Assembly: GCA_016744435.1 (NCBI GenBank)
Contig: JADGEJ010000018.1
Coordinates: 1 to 64,000, forward strand
Direction: 5' to 3'
Source of the DNA: Lentibacter sp.
Lineage (GTDB): Bacteria > Pseudomonadota > Alphaproteobacteria > Rhodobacterales > Rhodobacteraceae
Length of the DNA stretch: 64,000 nucleotides
Part shown: in pieces, positions 8,248 through 16,175 of the stretch
Position numbering within the stretch: position 1 is the first letter of the stretch
How the letters are laid out: every line of letters starts with the position of its first letter
The notes under the pieces: model-generated
Told to the model about the DNA's origin: nothing
The model's input: only the letters and a program-made list of their open reading frames with translations
Database searches by the model: none
Position numbers and translations under genes: made by a program

Positions 8248-9222
8248 ATGAGATTTCTGACACAACGTCGCAGATTTAAGGACTTGAGTGAGCAGGAAGT
8301 GCTGGCACTGGCGATTTCTTCTGAAGAAGATGACGCGCGCATTTACCGTAGCTATGCGGAAATTCTGCGGGCTGAGTACCCCGACAGTGCCAAGATATTT
8401 GAGGGCATGGCGCTTGAGGAAGACGGGCACCGCGCTGCGCTGATTGATGCCCATGCAAAACGCTTTGGTGAGGTCATCCCGCTTATCCGCCGCGAACATG
8501 TGGCTGGCTACTACGCGCGCCGCCCTGTCTGGCTGGTCGAGAACCTCGGGATCGAACGCATCCGCGAAGAGGCAGAAGCGATGGAGCGGGATGCCGAGCG
8601 GTTTTACCTCAACGCAGCCAAGCACAGCACCGACGCTGCGACGCGCAAACTGCTTGGTGATCTGGCCGCTGCCGAAGCGGGCCACCAGCACAAAGCTGGC
8701 GAACTGGCGGCAGAGCACCTCGACAAAGGCGCGCTTGAAAGCGAAGATGCACACTCAAAGCGGCAGTTTCTCCTGACATGGGTGCAGCCCGGCCTCGCAG
8801 GGCTGATGGACGGATCGGTGAGCACGCTCGCCCCGATTTTCGCGGTTGCTTTCGCCACGCAAAACACTTGGACAACCTTTCTTGTCGGCCTCGCGGCCAG
8901 CGTCGGCGCGGGCATCTCGATGGGCTTTACGGAAGCGGCCTCGGACGATGGCGAGCTCTCGGGCCGTGGCAGCCCGTGGAAGCGCGGTGTTGCCAGTGGC
9001 GTCATGACAACGCTGGGCGGGCTTGGTCATGCGCTGCCTTATCTGATCACTGATTTTTGGACCGCAACAAGCATTGCGCTGATCGTTGTCTTCATCGAGT
9101 TGTGGGCGATTGTCTGGATTCAGAACAAGTTTATGGACACGCCCTTTTTGCGCGCGACTTTCCAAGTTGTGCTCGGTGGCGCACTGGTGTTTGCGGCAGG
9201 CGCGATAATCGGTGGCGGCTAG
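8248..9222 (+). CDS. mbfA: membrane-bound ferritin-like iron exporter (rubrerythrin-VIT1 fusion)
   Basis: The 324-residue protein joins a rubrerythrin/ferritin-like di-iron domain (about residues 10-150) to a VIT1-type membrane domain (about 170-324). Iron-ligand style motifs are visible in SSEEDDARIYRSY, MALEEDGHRAAL and AAAEAGHQHKAGE. The second half has five hydrophobic segments with GISMGFTEAASDDG, typical of the VIT1 family. MbfA proteins export iron and protect against iron-linked peroxide stress. Upstream is a perfect Irr-type operator (8218-8234). The TAG stop lies inside the CTAG that flanks a MITE-like element. Confidence 0.93.
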   Translation: MRFLTQRRRFKDLSEQEVLALAISSEEDDARIYRSYAEILRAEYPDSAKIFEGMALEEDGHRAALIDAHAKRFGEVIPLIRREHVAGYYARRPVWLVENLGIERIREEAEAMERDAERFYLNAAKHSTDAATRKLLGDLAAAEAGHQHKAGELAAEHLDKGALESEDAHSKRQFLLTWVQPGLAGLMDGSVSTLAPIFAVAFATQNTWTTFLVGLAASVGAGISMGFTEAASDDGELSGRGSPWKRGVASGVMTTLGGLGHALPYLITDFWTATSIALIVVFIELWAIVWIQNKFMDTPFLRATFQVVLGGALVFAAGAIIGGG

Positions 9223-9486
9223 GGTCAGGACCCATTAATCCTGCACCTCTGGTTTGCCAGATATTTTGCCTGACTATGCCCAATGCTGAAGGAATAGTGG
9301 TTCTATTTCAAGGCATTGGAAAGGCGGCAGGCGAAATATCTGCCAAATCCGAAGGACGCCAAATCCGCATCATCTCAGCGGCCTGTCGCGCTTGGGAATA
9401 GAACCACTATGCCCGGCGCGCACCAACCCCCTGATATTTCGCGGATTTGACGCCAGAGATGCAGGATTAATGGGTCCTGACCCTAG
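9219..9486. mobile_element. MITE-like element with 30-bp terminal inverted repeats and CTAG flanks
   Basis: Bases 9221-9250 and 9455-9484 are inverted copies of one 30-bp sequence, starting AGGGTCAGGACCCATTAATC, with one mismatch. Both ends are bordered by CTAG (9219-9222 and 9483-9486), which fits a 4-bp target duplication of the YTAR kind used by IS5-group elements. A second inverted pair lies inside (9294-9307 with 9397-9410), so the whole 264 bp can fold into a long imperfect hairpin. No transposase frame is present, so it would need one supplied in trans. It fills most of the gap between mbfA and the AEC transporter gene. Confidence 0.8.
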
Positions 9487-9536
9487 TTGTGCAGTGGCTA
9501 GTTGCACAGCGACAGGCTTGGCGCTAGTCAGGAAGC

Positions 9537-10469
9537 ATGATTGAGATATTCCTCAAAACACTGCCCTTCTTTGCGATCATCGGCCTCGGTTACGGAGCCG
9601 CCAGAACCAAGTTCTTCAGCGAAGAGGCGACGGCCTATCTCACCAAGTTTGTGTTTTACTTCGCGCTCTCGGCCATGCTGTTTCGGTTTTCCGCAAACCT
9701 GAGCTTCGGTGACTTGATCGACTTCAAGTTTATCTCGGCCTACCTCTGGGGCACTGCGTTTGTTTACGGCCTCGCGATGGCTGTTTCGTTTTACACGGGG
9801 CGCAGCATCGAGGAAGCCGCGATCGAGGCGCAGTGTGCAGCGATTGGCAATGTTGGCTTTCTCGGCATTCCAATGCTCGCGCTGCTCATGGGCGACGAGG
9901 CTGTAAAGTCCGTCATGCTGGTGCTGGCGATTGATCTGGTTATCTTTGGCTCGCTTATTGTGATCCTTGTCACGGGGGCGCGTGACGGGCGGATGAGCAT
10001 CGGCATTTTGAAAACTGTTGGTATTGGCCTGCTCAAGAACCCGATGATCGTTTCGATCACATTGGGCTTGCTGTGGTCGGCTTTCAGCATCCCTATTCCT
10101 GATCCGCTTAATGAGTTTGTCGGTATCCTTGGCGCTGCCGCCACGCCCGGCGCTCTGTTTGCTATCGGCGCATCGCTGGCCAGCAAATCAGCCGAGCGCT
10201 TGCTGGTGTCGGGCTGGCTGAGCTTTTGCAAACTGGTGCTGCACCCGTTGTTTGTGGCCATCGGCGCGCTTGTGCTTTTCCCGGTTGATCCTTACCCAGC
10301 CGCCGTGATGATCGCGGCGGCCTCCCTGCCTGTTGCGGGCAATGTCTACATTCTGGCGCAGCATTATGGCGTTGCACCACACAGGGTTTCTGCGGCAATC
10401 CTGATCTCGACAGCGCTCAGTGTTGTGACGGTGTCGGCCGTCATTGCTTGGGTTGTTCAGCTTTACTGA
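9537..10469 (+). CDS. AEC-family transporter
   Basis: This 310-residue integral membrane protein of the auxin efflux carrier family has about ten hydrophobic segments in two similar halves. The first runs from FLKTLPFFAIIGLGYGAAR and the second from GLLKNPMIVSITLGLLWSAF. Bacterial members are predicted carriers of carboxylates such as malate or malonate; the substrate here is not visible. The ATG at 9537 follows AGGAAG. nnrS begins 11 bp after its stop, so the two may be co-transcribed, though they have no evident shared function. Confidence 0.9.
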   Translation: MIEIFLKTLPFFAIIGLGYGAARTKFFSEEATAYLTKFVFYFALSAMLFRFSANLSFGDLIDFKFISAYLWGTAFVYGLAMAVSFYTGRSIEEAAIEAQCAAIGNVGFLGIPMLALLMGDEAVKSVMLVLAIDLVIFGSLIVILVTGARDGRMSIGILKTVGIGLLKNPMIVSITLGLLWSAFSIPIPDPLNEFVGILGAAATPGALFAIGASLASKSAERLLVSGWLSFCKLVLHPLFVAIGALVLFPVDPYPAAVMIAAASLPVAGNVYILAQHYGVAPHRVSAAILISTALSVVTVSAVIAWVVQLY

Positions 10470-10479
10470 AGGTGTTTCA

Positions 10480-11610
10480 ATGATCATATTCAAAGGCGCT
10501 TGGCGCGTTTTCTTTCCGGTGGCGGGCTTGTTTGCGGCGCTGGCTATTCCTGTCTGGCTTGTCTTGTTTCAGGGCGCTGACGTCGCTTGGCCGCAAGATG
10601 GTCTGCGGTGGCACCGCCACGAGATGCTGTTTGGCTATCTCGGCGCAGCGCTTGCAGGCTTTTTGTTTACGGCGGTGCCCAACTGGACGGGGCGTGCCGC
10701 CTTGGCTGGCGGCAAGCTGGCGATGCTTGTCGCGCTCTGGCTCATCGCGCGCGCTTCGGTGTTCTTTTTGCCTGACGGATCACCGCCCGAGCTTGTCGGC
10801 GCGCTTTCCTTTCCGGTTGCTGTCGCCTTGCTGATCACCCGTGAGATTGTCGCGGGAGGCAACAAGCGCAACTTTCCTATGGTGGTGATGGTGTGGCTGA
10901 TGGCGGCTGCGCAAGTGACCTTTCTGCTTGGCCATGACGCCCTTGCGCAGAGGCTGGGCTTTGCGCTGGCGCTGATGATGATCACGCTTATTGGCGGGCG
11001 CGTGACGCCAACGTTCAGCCGCAACTGGCTGAAAGCGCAGGGGCGCGAGGCCGAGGTTGCAGCGGTTGGATCTTTCGGCATGGCCGACAAAGCCGCGATG
11101 GCGTTGTCAGCCTTGGCGCTGCTGGGCTGGGTCGTGTTTGACGAGGCGCTGTTCGTGGGCGTATTGGCGGGGCTTGCCGCCGTTGCACAACTGGCTAGGC
11201 TGGCGCAGTGGAAGGGCTGGCGCGTGCGCCGCGAGCCACTTTTGGCAGCGCTGCACCTTGGCTATGCTTGGGTTCCGGTCGCGCTGCTTATGCTGTCACT
11301 CACACTCCTTGGCGCCGATGTCACACAATCACAGACCTTGCATGCAATGGGTGCCGGAGCCGTTGGAGGCATGACGCTGATCGTGATGATCCGCGCCATA
11401 CTGGGCCACAACAACATGCCAATCAAAGGCACAGCGCTTGATGTGGTCTTACTCGGCATGGTTCATCTCGGGGCACTGCTTCGCATCGCGACAGACTGGT
11501 TGGGCGCACCGACATGGGCCTATCACGGGTCAGGCACGCTCTGGGCGCTGGGCTTTCTGATCTTTGTAATTCGCTATAGCAAGATCGCGGCTAAACCGCG
11601 CCAAAGTTGA
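10480..11610 (+). CDS. nnrS: NnrS-family haem-copper membrane protein
   Basis: NnrS is a polytopic membrane protein found with nitrogen-oxide metabolism and linked to protection from nitric-oxide stress. The 376-residue product has about twelve hydrophobic segments and conserved histidine segments: RWHRHEMLFGY near residue 39, with others in LMFGHD-like and LGHNNMPI positions. I chose ATG 10480, with AAGG eight bases upstream, rather than an in-frame TTG at 10444. It fits the nitrate reductase operon nearby, because nitrite reduction can yield NO, but no nor or nir genes are in this window. It follows the AEC transporter by 10 bp. Confidence 0.9.
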   Translation: MIIFKGAWRVFFPVAGLFAALAIPVWLVLFQGADVAWPQDGLRWHRHEMLFGYLGAALAGFLFTAVPNWTGRAALAGGKLAMLVALWLIARASVFFLPDGSPPELVGALSFPVAVALLITREIVAGGNKRNFPMVVMVWLMAAAQVTFLLGHDALAQRLGFALALMMITLIGGRVTPTFSRNWLKAQGREAEVAAVGSFGMADKAAMALSALALLGWVVFDEALFVGVLAGLAAVAQLARLAQWKGWRVRREPLLAALHLGYAWVPVALLMLSLTLLGADVTQSQTLHAMGAGAVGGMTLIVMIRAILGHNNMPIKGTALDVVLLGMVHLGALLRIATDWLGAPTWAYHGSGTLWALGFLIFVIRYSKIAAKPRQS

Positions 11611-11674
11611 CATTCCTCATGCGGGCGCGTGTTGTGGCGTGTGAGCATACCGAGCAGTCTTGAAAGGGCGAGAA

Positions 11675-12505
11675 ATGAAAGTGGTTTCGGAAAACAAGTG
11701 TTTTGGTGGCGTTCAAGGCGTCTACTCCCACCAGTCAAAAGCCACAGGCTGTGACATGACGTTTGGGCTTTTCTTGCCGGAAGAGGCGCAAGATGGCCCT
11801 GTGCCTGTGCTGTGGTACTTGTCAGGCCTGACCTGCACGCACGAGAACGCCATGGTGAAAGCAGGCGCGCAAGGCTGGGCCGCTGAACAGGGCATCGCGC
11901 TGGTGTTCCCCGACACGTCTCCGCGCGGTGACGGCGTGGCAGACGACGACGCCTACGACCTCGGCCAAGGCGCTGGCTTTTACGTGAACGCAACCCAAGA
12001 CCCGTGGCAGCCACACTTCCAGATGTGGGACTATGTCGCTGAAGAGCTGCCTGCCTTGGTGACATCGGAGTTCGCCATTGACGCCGAGCGCCAGTCGATC
12101 ACCGGCCACTCTATGGGCGGGCACGGCGCGCTGACTTTGGCGATGGGCCTGCAAGGGCGCTACCGCTCGGTCTCGGCCTTTTCGCCGATCACCCACCCGA
12201 CTTCGAGCGACTGGGGCCGCAAGCAACTGAAGGCCTATCTCGGCAATGATGAGGCCACATGGGCGCGCCACGATGCGACGCTTTTGATGCGCGACGTCGG
12301 CTTTGACGGGCCAGTGCTGGTAGACACCGGAACCAGCGACCAGTTTATCGACTTGCTCAAGCCCGAGGCCTTGGCAGAAGCGGCCAATGCACGCCGCCAA
12401 GAGGCCACCTTGCGCTTGCAGCCCGGATACGACCACTCTTATTTCTTTGTTTCCACTTTTATGGAAGACCATGTGAGCTTCCATGCTGAAGCGCTTTATA
12501 ATTAG
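11675..12505 (+). CDS. fghA: S-formylglutathione hydrolase
   Basis: This esterase D-family enzyme splits S-formylglutathione to formate and glutathione, the second step of glutathione-dependent formaldehyde oxidation. The 276-residue alpha/beta hydrolase has the nucleophile elbow GHSMGGHGAL (Ser near residue 145), the oxyanion segment YLSGLTCTHEN, and a C-terminal GYDHSYFF with the catalytic histidine. ATG 11675 is used; a TTG at 11660 is less likely. It precedes sthA by 8 bp. The usual partner, S-(hydroxymethyl)glutathione dehydrogenase, is not next to it in this window. Confidence 0.94.
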   Translation: MKVVSENKCFGGVQGVYSHQSKATGCDMTFGLFLPEEAQDGPVPVLWYLSGLTCTHENAMVKAGAQGWAAEQGIALVFPDTSPRGDGVADDDAYDLGQGAGFYVNATQDPWQPHFQMWDYVAEELPALVTSEFAIDAERQSITGHSMGGHGALTLAMGLQGRYRSVSAFSPITHPTSSDWGRKQLKAYLGNDEATWARHDATLLMRDVGFDGPVLVDTGTSDQFIDLLKPEALAEAANARRQEATLRLQPGYDHSYFFVSTFMEDHVSFHAEALYN

Positions 12506-12513
12506 GATCGTCA

Positions 12514-13935
12514 ATGGCTCATTATGACCTCATCATTATCGGCTCAGGCCCCGCAGGCCGCGCCGCTGCTATTCAAGCGGGCAAGCTGAGGCGCCGTGTG
12601 CTTGTTGTGGATCGCAAAGACAGGCTCGGCGGCGTTTCTATCCACACCGGTACGATCCCGTCAAAGACATTGCGCGAGACGCTACTCAACCTGACAGGAT
12701 GGCGCGAGCGCAGTTTTTACGGCATGTCTTACCGCGTCAAAGACGACATTGACGCGACCGACTTGAAAGCGCGCTTGCACATGACGCTTGATCACGAAGT
12801 CGACGTGCTGGAGCACCAGTTTAACCGCAATCATGTCGAAACGCTTCTTGGCATGGCCAAGTTTGTCGGGCCAAACGAGATCGAAGTCGCGACAGAGGCA
12901 GGCGACACCAGCCGCATGACGGCAGACAAGTTTTTGATCGCGACAGGCACCAAAACGTATCGCCCCGACTATGTGCCGTTCAACGGCAAGACGATTGTCG
13001 ACAGCGACGAGTTTTTGGAGATGGGAGAAATCCCCCGCTCGCTGATCGTGGTTGGCGCGGGTGTGATCGGCGTAGAATACGCGACGATGTTTTCAACGCT
13101 TGATGTGCGCGTCACGCTGATTGAGCCGCGCGACAGCTTCCTTGATTTCATCGACAAGGGCCTCATTCAGGACTTCACTCATCAGATCAAGGAAAACGGC
13201 GTTGACTTGCGGCTCGGCTCGGCGATCGAGACGATCGAAGACGCCGGTGAGCATGTGGAAGTCTCGCTTGAGAACGGTCGTCACCTGCGCGGTGAAATGC
13301 TGCTGTTTGCGGCGGGGCGTATGGGCGCGACCGAGGCGCTGGGGCTTGAGGCTGTTGGCTTGGAAACCGACCACCGAGGCCGCATTGAAGTTGACCGCAA
13401 GAGCTATCAGACCAGCGTGCCGCATATCTATGCTGCGGGAGATGTTATCGGCCACCCTTCGCTCGCCTCAACCTCGCTGCAACAGGGCCGTGTTGTGGCT
13501 TGCCACGCGCTCGAAACGCCGACCCTGCCTGAAAGCCCATGGTTCCCTTACGGGATCTACTCGGTGCCTGAGATCAGCACTTGCGGCATGTCTGAGGAAG
13601 AAATGCAGGAGCGTGAGATCCCCTATGAGGTGGGCGTTGCACGCTTTCGCGAGACAAGCCGTGGCCATATTATGGGGCTGGAGCACGGCATGCTGAAAAT
13701 GCTGGTGAGCCTCAAAACGCGTCGCGTTCTGGGTGTGCAGATCGTCGGGGAAGGCGCAACCGAGCTGATCCACATCGCGCAGGCGGTGCTCAACTTGAAA
13801 GGCACAGTTGATTACTTCGTGCAGAACACCTTCAACTACCCGACGCTGGCAGAAGCCTACAAAATCGCTGGGCTAGATGCCTTCAACCGCATGCCAATTC
13901 CGGAAGAATACAAAGTGAAGAAGAGCAAGAAGTGA
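12514..13935 (+). CDS. sthA: soluble pyridine nucleotide transhydrogenase
   Basis: This 473-residue flavoprotein moves hydride between NADPH and NAD+. It has the disulfide-reductase fold: FAD motif IIGSGPAGRAAA at the N-terminus, NAD motif VVGAGVIGVEYATMF near residue 177, and AAGDVIGHPSLAS near 308. The usual redox-active CxxxxC is replaced by VSIHTGTIPSK, which sets SthA apart from lipoamide dehydrogenase and glutathione reductase. Length fits SthA. It lies between fghA and a DUF188 gene whose GTG start overlaps its stop, so it belongs to a run of co-directional genes. NAD(P)H balance during formaldehyde oxidation is a plausible context. Confidence 0.93.
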   Translation: MAHYDLIIIGSGPAGRAAAIQAGKLRRRVLVVDRKDRLGGVSIHTGTIPSKTLRETLLNLTGWRERSFYGMSYRVKDDIDATDLKARLHMTLDHEVDVLEHQFNRNHVETLLGMAKFVGPNEIEVATEAGDTSRMTADKFLIATGTKTYRPDYVPFNGKTIVDSDEFLEMGEIPRSLIVVGAGVIGVEYATMFSTLDVRVTLIEPRDSFLDFIDKGLIQDFTHQIKENGVDLRLGSAIETIEDAGEHVEVSLENGRHLRGEMLLFAAGRMGATEALGLEAVGLETDHRGRIEVDRKSYQTSVPHIYAAGDVIGHPSLASTSLQQGRVVACHALETPTLPESPWFPYGIYSVPEISTCGMSEEEMQEREIPYEVGVARFRETSRGHIMGLEHGMLKMLVSLKTRRVLGVQIVGEGATELIHIAQAVLNLKGTVDYFVQNTFNYPTLAEAYKIAGLDAFNRMPIPEEYKVKKSKK

Positions 13936-14372
13936 TCTACGTTGATGCCGATGCTTGCCCCGTGAAGGCCGAGATTGAGAAGGTGGCAACGCGCCATAAG
14001 CTCGTGGCAACTTTTGTGAGCAACGGTGGCTTACGGCCCTCGCAAAACCCCTACATCGAGCACGTTGTTGTCGACGCGGGCCCCGACATCGCCGATATGT
14101 GGATCGCCGAGCGTTGCGGCGTGGGCGATGTTGTGATCACTTCTGATATTCCCTTGGCGGCCAAATGTGTCGAAGCTGGCGCGCGGGTGCTCAAGCACAA
14201 CGGCGAGGCGCTGACAGCAGCCAACATTGGCAACGTGCTCGCCACACGCGACCTGATGTATGACCTGCGCGCGGCTGACCCGTTTCGCCAAGGCGGCGGC
14301 AAGGCTTTCAGCAAGTCAGACCGCTCGCGCTTTCTTGAGGCACTTGAGCGCGAAGTGCGAGCCGCCAAATGA
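13932..14372 (+). CDS. YaiI/YqxD-family protein (DUF188, PIN-like)
   Basis: This 146-residue protein of the YaiI/YqxD (DUF188) family begins IYVDADACPVK, the family signature, and has the acidic VITSDIPLAAKC segment typical of its PIN-like fold. A nuclease role has been proposed for the family from fold alone; no substrate is established. It starts with GTG at 13932, overlapping the sthA stop (GTGA), and its end overlaps the next gene by ATGA (14369-14372). Confidence 0.9.
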   Translation: MIYVDADACPVKAEIEKVATRHKLVATFVSNGGLRPSQNPYIEHVVVDAGPDIADMWIAERCGVGDVVITSDIPLAAKCVEAGARVLKHNGEALTAANIGNVLATRDLMYDLRAADPFRQGGGKAFSKSDRSRFLEALEREVRAAK

Positions 14373-14989
14373 AGCCCGAGGCCGTCATATTTGATATCGG
14401 CAATGTGCTGATCGAGTGGAAGCCCGAGCGCTTCTTTGATGCGCAAATCGGCGTTGAGCGGCGCGCTAGGTTCTTTGCCGATGCGCCACTCTACGAGATG
14501 ATGGACAGGATCGACGAGGGCGAAGATTTCGCCGCGACGATCGAAGCTTACGCTGATAGCCACCCCGCTTGGCACGCCGAAATTTTGATGTTTCGTGACG
14601 ACTGGTTGCGCATCACTGACCGCGTGATTGCGCAGTCTGTGCGCACGCTTCTGGCGCTTAAGGCCGCTGGCGTTCCTGTCTTTGCGCTGTCTAATTTTGG
14701 CAGTGCAAACTTCCCGATGAGCTGCGAAGCTCACCCGTTTCTCAACGCCTTTGATAAGCGTTATATCTCGGGTGATATGGGTATGAAGAAACCTGACGCT
14801 GCGATTTATGCGGCGCTCGAAGCCAGCTGCGGCATTCCCGCAGAGCGGCTGTTATTCACCGATGACAGAGATGAAAACATCGAAGCCGCAAAGGCGCGTG
14901 GCTGGCAAACACACCTGTTTGACAGCGCAGAAGGCTGGGCGCAGGCTTTGGTCGGGCATGGGCTGCTAAGCGAGGAACAGGCACAATGA
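14369..14989 (+). CDS. HAD-superfamily hydrolase (subfamily IA, YihX-like)
   Basis: This 206-residue haloacid dehalogenase-type enzyme has motif I as FDIGNVLIEW (nucleophile Asp near residue 9), motif II ALSNFG, a motif III lysine in GDMGMKKPD, and motif IV FTDDRDENI. The FDxGNVL form, with glycine in place of the second aspartate, matches the YihX sugar-phosphatase and 2-haloacid dehalogenase branch. A small-molecule phosphatase is most likely; the substrate is unknown. It overlaps both neighbours by four bases (ATGA), which indicates translational coupling. Confidence 0.9.
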   Translation: MKPEAVIFDIGNVLIEWKPERFFDAQIGVERRARFFADAPLYEMMDRIDEGEDFAATIEAYADSHPAWHAEILMFRDDWLRITDRVIAQSVRTLLALKAAGVPVFALSNFGSANFPMSCEAHPFLNAFDKRYISGDMGMKKPDAAIYAALEASCGIPAERLLFTDDRDENIEAAKARGWQTHLFDSAEGWAQALVGHGLLSEEQAQ

Positions 14990-15900
14990 ACATTCCGATG
15001 ATCCCCTTTGCTGAGGGCGAAAAGCTACTTGATTGGGTGGCGCTGACAGAGGCCTTCACGGAGGGCCACAAACTGGGCAAAGCCGAGATCGGCGATACGT
15101 TTCTTTACCGTGGCAAAGACACGCTCCTAAGCCGCGCAGCCTGGATCGACGGGATGGGCATCGCTGTCAAATCAGCCACGATTTTCCCCGACAACCCCAA
15201 CCACGGCAAACCAGTGGTTGGTGGCGGTGTGAGCCTCTATTCAGACGCTGATGGAAGCCTTGAAGCGATCGTTGACTTCCACCTCGTGACCAAGTGGAAG
15301 ACAGCGGGAGACTCCCTGCTTGGCGCCCTTAAACTTGCACGTAAAGACAGCCGCAAAATCCTGATCATAGGAGCAGGAACAGTTGGCCGCGCCCTGCGCG
15401 AGGCCTACGGCGCAGGCTTTCCTGATGCGACATTCACGATCTGGAACCGCACCCGCGCCAATGCTGAGAAAATGGCCTCCGAGTTCCCAGGAATGCAAGT
15501 CGCCGACAGCCTTGAAGCGGCAGTGAAAGAAGCTGACATCGTCGCTTCAGCCACTATGGTAACCGAGCCAAACCTCAAGGGCGCGTGGCTGCAAGCTGGA
15601 CAGCACGTTGATCTCATCGGTGCCTACCGCCCCGATATGCGGGAGGCCGATGACGATGCCCTGTTGCGCTCAAAACTCTTCGTCGACAGCTACGACACGA
15701 CAGTAGGCCACATCGGCGAAGTCAAAATCCCGCTTGAGGCAGGCATCATAACGCGCGACCATCTGCTTGCAGACTTCTATGAGCCAGACAAAATGCAGCG
15801 TCAATCTAACGACGAGATTACCCTGTTCAAAAACGGCGGAGGCGCACATCTTGACCTGATGACAAGCCGCTATGTTCTAGAACGCTGGCTTAATCGCTAG
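14986..15900 (+). CDS. ornithine cyclodeaminase / mu-crystallin family protein
   Basis: This 304-residue NAD(P)-dependent enzyme has a Rossmann motif at IIGAGTVGRALREAYG (near residue 122) and conserved SATIFPDNP and VDFHLVTKWKTAGDS segments of the ornithine cyclodeaminase fold. Family members make proline from ornithine or reduce cyclic imines and keto acids, so the exact reaction cannot be set from sequence. It ends the tightly packed run fghA-sthA-DUF188-HAD-OCD, overlapping the HAD gene by ATGA. A dispersed palindromic repeat lies just after it. Confidence 0.88.
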   Translation: MNIPMIPFAEGEKLLDWVALTEAFTEGHKLGKAEIGDTFLYRGKDTLLSRAAWIDGMGIAVKSATIFPDNPNHGKPVVGGGVSLYSDADGSLEAIVDFHLVTKWKTAGDSLLGALKLARKDSRKILIIGAGTVGRALREAYGAGFPDATFTIWNRTRANAEKMASEFPGMQVADSLEAAVKEADIVASATMVTEPNLKGAWLQAGQHVDLIGAYRPDMREADDDALLRSKLFVDSYDTTVGHIGEVKIPLEAGIITRDHLLADFYEPDKMQRQSNDEITLFKNGGGAHLDLMTSRYVLERWLNR

Positions 15901-15938
15901 CACCTCCCCTCTGCTTTTTCTTCGTACAAATACTCAAA

Positions 15939-15983
15939 CCGCCGCGCAGCGGCGTCGGTCGGATTTGCAAAGCAAATTCGATC
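15939..15983. repeat. dispersed intergenic palindromic repeat, copy 1
   Basis: A short GC hairpin (CCGCCGCGCAGCGGC) is followed by GGTCGGATTTGC..GCAAATTCGA, an imperfect palindrome. The same core occurs at 35634-35657 and, inverted, at 51083-51106. The rest of the gap 15901-16175 holds no gene that I can support. Confidence 0.65.
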
Positions 15984-16175
15984 TCTCAAAAAGTCTGATC
16001 GCTCGCCGCCCTTTACGCAGGCCTTGCAGCAAGCGGCACCGTGGCCAGCCAAAGCGCGCCCAAGGTCAGGGTCAGCAGGTGTATTCTTTGAACAGCGGTT
16101 GCCCGAAGCCCCAAGCAAGGTTCTGGATGGCAATGGCAAGTTTGTGCAGGGGCCATCACGAAGGGGAGTGCTTGG

